Below, one piece after another: positions 54,816 to 59,363 of a DNA stretch of 59,363 bases (positions within the stretch are counted from its first letter, which is position 1; every line of letters begins with the position of its first letter). The stretch spans positions 1 to 59,363 of the forward strand of contig JAJZRJ010000014.1 of the NCBI GenBank assembly GCA_021802775.1, written 5' to 3'. Under the pieces are notes generated by a model, which worked only from the letters and a program-made list of their open reading frames with translations, was not told the origin of the DNA and ran no database searches. Source of the DNA: Deltaproteobacteria bacterium. Its GTDB lineage: Bacteria; Desulfobacterota; Desulfobulbia; Desulfobulbales; Desulfurivibrionaceae. The translations under genes and the position numbers were made by a program.

Positions 54816-55171
54816 ACACTCTCATCCCCCGGCTCACGATCAAAAAAGATGGGGCAGAGGGCCGGCACCAGCCCCTCCCTGGAGTTACGCCACCAGCCGC
54901 TCCGTTGATGATAACAAGAAATATGGCAAATCGAGAAAAAAATCACCGCGCTGCCGCTTTTCCCATCCCTGACAACCTTCCACCGCGTGGGTTTGCCGTT
55001 GCAACCGCATCGTCACCCCCGTCCGGTGCTCGATTCCGGCACGCGACCATGTTGACTTGCGCGCCGGAGCGTGCTAGGCTGTGCATTGATTCCAGGGGAT
55101 CGGAGCAATGCCGGACAGCCCGCTGTTCCGGCAAGAGCTGCGCTCCTGCTGCATCACCAAGGAGAAATCGC
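54816..55171. other. Divergent intergenic region, HD-GYP gene / SH3 gene
   Basis: These 356 bp hold a candidate promoter for the SH3 gene (55052-55080). Open frames running through have no ribosome binding site and atypical composition. Nothing else was recognised. Confidence 0.45.
55052..55080 (+). promoter_or_regulatory. Candidate promoter of the SH3-domain gene
   Basis: TTGACT (55052-55057), a 17-bp spacer, and TAGGCT (55075-55080), about 90 bp upstream of the start codon. Confidence 0.45.
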
Positions 55172-55654
55172 ATGTCGAACCAGCCTCACCGCCCGACCCG
55201 AAACACCCTCTCCCTCCTGTTTTCCGCCCTGATTTTCCTGGCGGCCGCCTCCCCTGTCGGTGCCGCCGAATATGCCAGCGTCGCCAAAAATGGCGCCAAC
55301 ATCCGCTCCGGCCCCAGTTCCGACTACGAAATCCTCTGGGAGGTCGGCAAAGGCTATCCGCTGGCCATCCTCCAACAGCAGGACCGGTGGTCCCAGGTCG
55401 TCGATTTCGAGGGGGCCAAGGGCTGGATCATCACCCTGCTCCTTTCCGGCCAGAAAACCGTCATCGTCAAGGGCAGGGACATCAACCTGCGGGCCGGGCC
55501 CGGCGTGAATTACGAGCCGGTCGCGGTGGTGAAATACGGCGTGATCTTCACCCCGCTCGAGCGCGAGGGCGACTGGGTGAAGGTCAAACACGCCGACGGC
55601 ACCGTCGGCTGGCTCAATGACACGCTGTTCTGGCCCTCCAAGGTGCAACCGTAG
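55172..55654 (+). CDS. Exported protein with two bacterial SH3 domains
   Basis: This 160-aa protein has a signal peptide (about residues 12-32, LLFSALIFLAAASPVGAAE) and two SH3_3 repeats (about 33-85 and 95-155). Each carries the N-I/L-R-x-G-P-x-x-x-Y-E motif (GANIRSGPSSDYE, DINLRAGPGVNYE) and ends in G-W-I/L. Such proteins bind peptidoglycan or scaffold envelope proteins. The start is ATG 55172 with AAGGAG ahead. Confidence 0.87.
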   Translation: MSNQPHRPTRNTLSLLFSALIFLAAASPVGAAEYASVAKNGANIRSGPSSDYEILWEVGKGYPLAILQQQDRWSQVVDFEGAKGWIITLLLSGQKTVIVKGRDINLRAGPGVNYEPVAVVKYGVIFTPLEREGDWVKVKHADGTVGWLNDTLFWPSKVQP

Positions 55655-55686
55655 CCAACAACCTTTCTGCCCTTGCCCGCCCAAGG

Positions 55687-55717
55687 CCGCGGGAAACGCG
55701 GCAACCGCTTTTTTTGC
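55687..55717 (+). terminator. Terminator after the SH3 gene
   Basis: GCCGCG / CGCGGC stem with a GGAAA loop, then AACCG and a run of T residues. Confidence 0.5.
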
Positions 55718-55731
55718 CGGCGCGGTTGTGC

Positions 55732-55737
55732 TATACT
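55732..55737 (+). promoter_or_regulatory. -10 box for the response-regulator operon
   Basis: TATACT lies about 55 bp upstream of the ATG at 55793. The -35 region is poor, so the promoter may need an activator. Confidence 0.35.
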
Positions 55738-55792
55738 GACGCCAGCGGACTCAAGCCGCCATTCTGTTAAGCCAAGACCGAGAGGGCAGCGC

Positions 55793-57211
55793 ATGGCACC
55801 GGGGGCATACCCTCCCCACCCGATTCTGCTGGTGGACGACGAAGCACACACCCTGGCAAGTTTCGACATCGTCCTGCGCTCGCACGGCATCACCAATACC
55901 CTGCGTTGCCAGGACAGCCGCGAGGTCGAGTCCATCCTCAAACACACCGAAATCGAGGTGCTGCTCCTCGACCTCATGATGCCGCACCGCTCCGGCCAGG
56001 AGATTATCGCCCAAACGAGCCGGGACTACCCGGAACTGCCGGTGATCATCGTTACCGGCGTCAACGACGTGGGCACCGCGGTGCAGTGCATCCAGCATGG
56101 GGCCTTTGACTACGTCCTCAAACCGGTGGAGGCGGAACGCCTGCTGCCCAGCATCGGCCGGGCGCTCGAAATCCGCCGCCTGCGCCGGGAAAACTCCGAA
56201 TTGAGCAGCCGCTTCCTGGCCGACACCCTGGCCCACCCGGAGGCGTTTGCCGCCATCCTCACCAGCCATCCCAAAATGCAGGCGGTCTTCCGCTACTGCG
56301 AGGCCGTGGCCGGCGGCCAGCAGCCGGTGCTGATCAGCGGCGAGACCGGGGTGGGCAAGGAGTTGATCGCCAGGGCGCTCCACGACCTCTCCGGCCGCCC
56401 CGGCCAGTTCGTGGCGGTCAATGTGGCCGGCCTCGACGACCAGGTCTTCTCCGACACCCTCTTCGGCCACGCCAAAGGCGCCTTTACCGGCGCGGACCAC
56501 CCCCGCCCCGGCCTCATCGAAAAGGCAACCGGCGGCACCCTCTTCCTCGATGAAATCGGCGACCTAAGCCACATCTCGCAGATCAAACTCCTCCGCTTCC
56601 TCGAAGCGCGGGAGTATTATCCCCTGGGTTCCGACCTTGCCAAGCGTTCGGACGCCAGAGTGCTGGTTGCCACCCACAAGGGGGTGGACAGCCTCCAGGG
56701 CGAAGGCTTCTTCCGCAAGGATCTCTACTACCGGCTCCGCACCCACCACGTCCACATCCCGCCGCTCCGCGAACGCAAGGAAGACATCCCCCTGTTGCTG
56801 GAACGCTTTCTCGACGAGGCGGCCCGCGAATTCGGCAAAAAGAAACCTGCCTACCCCAAGGAGCTCCTCACCCTGCTCAAGGGCTATCACTTCCCGGGCA
56901 ATGTCCGGGAACTGAGGGCCATGGCCTTTGACGCGGTGAGCAACCACGCCGGACGGATGCTGGGGGCAACGGCCTTCCGCACCCTGATGGCCAGCGAACG
57001 CCGGGCCGCGGCCAACGCGACCGAAACCTCCCCGGACAAGAACGACCACAGCGAATGGGCCGCGGCCCTCGACCGGTTGCCGACCATCAAGGAGGCCACC
57101 CGGATACTGGTGCGGGAGGCGCTGCGCCGCTCCGGCGACAACCAGCGGGTGGCAGCGCATATGCTGGGGATTACCCCGCAGGCCCTCAACCAGCGGCTCA
57201 AGCGGCAGTAA
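55793..57211 (+). CDS. Sigma-54-dependent response regulator (NtrC family)
   Basis: The 472-aa regulator has a receiver domain (about 8-125; phospho-acceptor D60 in LLLDLMMP, K in YVLKPVE). The AAA+ activator domain (about 155-385) follows, with Walker A SGETGVGKE, the sigma-54-contacting loop GAFTGA and Walker B GGTLFLDEIGDL. A Fis-type helix-turn-helix (RSGDNQRVAAHMLGITPQALNQRL) ends it. The start is ATG 55793 with GAGAGGG upstream. It is followed 3 bp later by a kinase, and a sigma-54 promoter lies beyond that. Confidence 0.93.
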   Translation: MAPGAYPPHPILLVDDEAHTLASFDIVLRSHGITNTLRCQDSREVESILKHTEIEVLLLDLMMPHRSGQEIIAQTSRDYPELPVIIVTGVNDVGTAVQCIQHGAFDYVLKPVEAERLLPSIGRALEIRRLRRENSELSSRFLADTLAHPEAFAAILTSHPKMQAVFRYCEAVAGGQQPVLISGETGVGKELIARALHDLSGRPGQFVAVNVAGLDDQVFSDTLFGHAKGAFTGADHPRPGLIEKATGGTLFLDEIGDLSHISQIKLLRFLEAREYYPLGSDLAKRSDARVLVATHKGVDSLQGEGFFRKDLYYRLRTHHVHIPPLRERKEDIPLLLERFLDEAAREFGKKKPAYPKELLTLLKGYHFPGNVRELRAMAFDAVSNHAGRMLGATAFRTLMASERRAAANATETSPDKNDHSEWAAALDRLPTIKEATRILVREALRRSGDNQRVAAHMLGITPQALNQRLKRQ

Positions 57212-57214
57212 GGC

Positions 57215-58564
57215 ATGAAATCCTCGCCGGCGCCAACGGACAAAGGCTCCATTCTGGCGGTGGACGATGAACCGCTGGTACTCCACCTCCTCGCCAGCCA
57301 GATCACCAAACTGGGCTATGCCGTCACCACCGCCGGGAGCGGTTCCGAGGCCCTGGCCCTGCTCAAGCAGCATTCCTACGATATCCTGCTCACCGATATC
57401 CTGATGCAGGAGATGGACGGCCTCACCCTGCTACGCCAGGCGCTCAAACTCCAGGCCGATCTCCAGTGCATCGTGGCCTCCGGCCAGCACGAGGTCACAA
57501 CCGCGGTCGAGGCCATGCGGCAGGGGGCCATCAACTATCTGCCCAAACCGGTCTCCCTCCAAAAACTGGAGGTCTCTTTTGAAAAGGCCATGGAACGGCT
57601 GGGCCTTATCCGCCAGTTGCGGGAAAAACAGCTGTTGCTCGAAAAATCGGCCCGCGAACTCTCGGAGCACCGGGATCATCTGGAGCAACTGGTGACGGAA
57701 CGGACCGCCGAGCTCGCTGCGGCCAACCGCCGGCTGCAGAAGGACATCAAGGCCCGCATTCAGGCGGAAAAGGAGGCAGAGCGGCGACGTCAGCAGCTCA
57801 TCGAGGCCGACAAGATGGCGTCCCTCGGGGTGCTGGTGGCCGGCGTGGCCCACGAGATCAACAACCCCAACAATTTCATCACCATCAATACCCCTATCCT
57901 CCGTCAGGCATGGGAGGATTTCCTGCCGATCCTCGAGGCACACCTCGCAACCCACGGTGACTTCAACGTGGCCGGCATCCCCTATTCCGAGATGCGCCAC
58001 CATGTGCCGGAACTCTTCGCCGGCATTGCCGACGGTTCGGAGCGGATCAAAAAGATCGTCCTCAATCTGCGCGACTACGCCCGCCAAGGAACCGCGGCCA
58101 TGGACCAGCTCTTCGACCTGAACCAGGTGGTGCGGGCAGCGCTCACCCTGATGGCCAACCCTCTCAAGAAGGCAACCAACCATCTCGTCGTGGAGTATGG
58201 CAACGCCCTGCCGCTCATCCGCGGCAACTCCCAACGCGCTGAGCAGGTGGTGATCAATCTCATTCAAAATGCCTACCAGTCGCGGCCCGACCAGGAACGG
58301 CAGTTGACCATTACCACCACCACCGACAAAAATCGCCGCACGGTGGTACTTAGAGTGCGGGACAACGGCTGCGGCATCGCCAAGAAGAACCTCAAACATG
58401 TCCAGGACCCCTTCTTCACCACCAAGCGCGACACCGGCGGCACGGGACTAGGCCTTTCCATTTCCGCCGGGATCATGAAAGAGCATGGGGGCCGACTTCA
58501 ATTCACCTCGCAGCCTGGCAAGGGCACCAGCGCCTCGGCCATCTTTCCTGCTGTTGCCTCCTGA
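57215..58564 (+). CDS. Receiver-histidine kinase hybrid
   Basis: This 449-aa cytoplasmic protein has an N-terminal receiver (D61 in LLTDILMQEMDG, K111 in YLPKPVS). A coiled coil (about 130-200) and a histidine kinase core (H213 in GVAHEINNPNNF, N box NLIQNAYQS, G1 DNGCGI, F box DPFFTTK, G2 GTGLGLSISAGIM) follow. There is no membrane segment, so it senses a cytosolic signal or is fed by another kinase. It probably phosphorylates the sigma-54 regulator encoded 3 bp upstream. Confidence 0.92.
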   Translation: MKSSPAPTDKGSILAVDDEPLVLHLLASQITKLGYAVTTAGSGSEALALLKQHSYDILLTDILMQEMDGLTLLRQALKLQADLQCIVASGQHEVTTAVEAMRQGAINYLPKPVSLQKLEVSFEKAMERLGLIRQLREKQLLLEKSARELSEHRDHLEQLVTERTAELAAANRRLQKDIKARIQAEKEAERRRQQLIEADKMASLGVLVAGVAHEINNPNNFITINTPILRQAWEDFLPILEAHLATHGDFNVAGIPYSEMRHHVPELFAGIADGSERIKKIVLNLRDYARQGTAAMDQLFDLNQVVRAALTLMANPLKKATNHLVVEYGNALPLIRGNSQRAEQVVINLIQNAYQSRPDQERQLTITTTTDKNRRTVVLRVRDNGCGIAKKNLKHVQDPFFTTKRDTGGTGLGLSISAGIMKEHGGRLQFTSQPGKGTSASAIFPAVAS

Positions 58565-58767
58565 GGCGTCCCGCCTTTTCAAACCACGCCAATATTTGTT
58601 GACCACTGCCGGACATTGATTTGCCGGCAACCTTCTCCAGGCAAGGCCTCCAACCCAGCAAGCCCCTTCCGCATCAAGAAAACCTGTTGGGGTTTCCCCT
58701 GGCCTTGCCATCGCGCCCCAATGCTGTTATCAATTTATTTCAACTAGTTACATAAACAACCAACTTG

Positions 58768-58784
58768 TTGGCACGCTTCTTCCA
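58768..58784 (+). promoter_or_regulatory. Sigma-54 (-24/-12) promoter
   Basis: TTGGCACGCTTCTTCCA differs from the consensus TTGGCACGNNNNTTGCA at one fixed position, with correct GG-to-GC-element spacing (TTCC in place of TTGC). It lies just beyond genes for a sigma-54 activator and its kinase, and about 160 bp before cheW. Confidence 0.7.
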
Positions 58785-58831
58785 ATTACGACCCGGTACT
58801 CTGCACCACCCATCAGATCATCCGAATGCCG

Positions 58832-58897
58832 TTGGTCCGATAACCCCCCCTCATCGGACCAAGCCTCCTGCCAGACCCGCAAGGGTCTGGCAGGAGG
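58832..58897 (+). repeat. Two adjacent perfect hairpins in the cheW leader
   Basis: 58832-58862 pairs TTGGTCCGAT with ATCGGACCAA. 58864-58897 pairs CCTCCTGCCAGACCC with GGGTCTGGCAGGAGG around a GCAA tetraloop. There is no T-run after the second, so it is not a standard terminator. Both lie in the predicted transcript from the sigma-54 promoter. Confidence 0.7.
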
Positions 58898-58946
58898 TCA
58901 AGGCTGAATCCAGGCAACGGAAAAACAGCGACAAACGGAGCACTCC

Positions 58947-59093
58947 ATGAACCCCGCCAATGGCAGACAGCCACCGCCCTCCGAAGGGCGCGGCGACATG
59001 GCCGGCAAATATATCTCACCCTCCTTCTCGGCCGCGAAGAGTACGGCCTCTCCATCCTGAAGGTCCGTGAGATCATCGGCATCATGGCCATCG
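58947..59093 (+). pseudogene. cheW: Truncated, frameshifted cheW
   Basis: The frame from ATG 58947 (CGGAGC upstream) gives a short N-terminus ending DMAGKY. An extra TA at about 59010-59013 then shifts the frame. The continuing frame reads YLTLLLGREEYGLSILKVRE and then IIGIMAI, an unmistakable CheW start. The similarity ends near 59093, where unrelated sequence begins. CheW links chemoreceptors to the CheA kinase. Only about 50 of the usual 150-plus residues remain. Confidence 0.8.
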
Positions 59094-59363
59094 CCGGCGG
59101 GTCAAGGATTCACGGGTTGACGAAAACATGAGATTCCGTCCGGACCTCGCCCCAAAAACCAACAAGTCCCTGAATCCGTGAGCGTTCGAGAACGGTGCAG
59201 AGGCAAGGCGGCGACGATGTTGATGATACACCTGGTATATCAACGAGTCGCCAACGCGGCAGATGCGCCGTTATCGGTCGCCCCGCAGGGCGGCGGGGTG
59301 AACCCGGACAAAGCGGTGGCAGTGACATTGAACAGCGGCAACAGCCGGATATCACCTAATCAA
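59094..59363. other. Sequence interrupting cheW, unidentified
   Basis: This 270-bp stretch runs to the window end and shows no similarity to CheW. It contains an inverted repeat, GGATTCA-CGGG (59106-59116) / CCC-TGAATCC (59168-59177), and GC-rich frames without convincing proteins. It may be the end of an insertion or a deletion junction. Confidence 0.4.

Larger units (their letters stand above)
58565..58946 (+). other. Intergenic region with sigma-54 promoter and hairpins before cheW
   Basis: This 382-bp stretch has no protein. It holds an AT-rich segment (58720-58765), a near-consensus sigma-54 promoter (58768-58784) and two perfect hairpins (58832-58897) before the cheW remnant. Confidence 0.65.

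Noticed and set aside
58565-58946. Possible c-di-GMP (GEMM) riboswitch before cheW
   Set aside because: The hairpins lack the conserved GEMM core; only simple perfect stems are present.

Overview
The window is a GC-rich, densely coded chromosomal segment of a Gram-negative (diderm) bacterium. The best guess is a member of the Desulfobacterota, Desulfobulbales-like. This is inferred from the fused AccA-AccD carboxyltransferase in an operon with biotin carboxylase, a divergent biotinyl carrier and BirA, from the sigma-54/chemotaxis regulation, and from Lnt and other envelope genes. No rRNA or tRNA gene was seen, so the assignment is not proven.

Layout, left to right. 1-5413 (minus strand): a complete acetyl-CoA carboxylase module, accC > accAD fusion > biotinyl carrier > birA, ending in a cluster of hairpins. 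5815-13712 (plus): CorC-like CBS protein, lnt, prfB (with its programmed +1 frameshift), a GlcF/LutA-like Fe-S protein, a DsbA-like thiol oxidoreductase, phoH, and an in-frame ybeY-pdxJ fusion that has an internal ribosome binding site. 13752-14763: a RAYT-type (Y1) transposase between 29-bp inverted ends. 14791-27070: a complete type I-E CRISPR-Cas locus. It has 37 repeats and 36 spacers, a short AT-rich leader, and the operon cas3-cse1-cse2-cas7e-cas5e-cas6e-[RhuM-like]-cas1-cas2 read leftward towards the array. Two phage-antirepressor (Bro-N) genes, one intact and one broken, lie directly upstream of cas3, and a truncated RhuM-type DNA-binding gene is embedded between cas6e and cas1. This regulator-laden CRISPR operon is the most unusual structure in the window.

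27420-29951 (minus): a FapA/DUF342 protein and a two-TM RCK potassium channel. 30518-31198 (plus): adk with a strong terminator. 31257-37115 (minus): ptsH-ptsI-thiL-uvrB-DUF374 acyltransferase, tightly packed. 37237-37617: an unknown 126-aa protein. 37907-41764 (plus): ECF sigma factor, zinc-finger anti-sigma-like protein, HtrA/DegP protease and a glycine-zipper lipoprotein, which look like an envelope-stress module. Five phased 11-bp repeats precede degP. 41772-41926: five back-to-back hairpins. 41951-46551 (minus): trpEGDCF, with a terminator/attenuator-like hairpin between trpE and rpsT. rpsT uses a TTG start.

47451-51401 (plus): cdaA-cdaR-glmM (c-di-AMP synthesis coupled to cell-wall precursor synthesis), then tlyA. 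51439-52109: a Phd/PIN toxin-antitoxin pair with its own promoter and operator palindrome. 52320-52868: an isochorismatase-like hydrolase. 53037-54815 (minus): a GAF/HD-GYP phosphodiesterase. 55172-58564 (plus): a two-SH3 exported protein, a sigma-54 response regulator and a receiver-histidine kinase. The right end holds a near-consensus sigma-54 promoter, two perfect hairpins and a cheW start that is frameshifted and cut off by unrelated sequence.

Functional themes are lipid synthesis and its cofactor loading, envelope quality control, signalling (c-di-AMP, c-di-GMP, sigma-54, ECF) and phage defence with phage-derived regulators.
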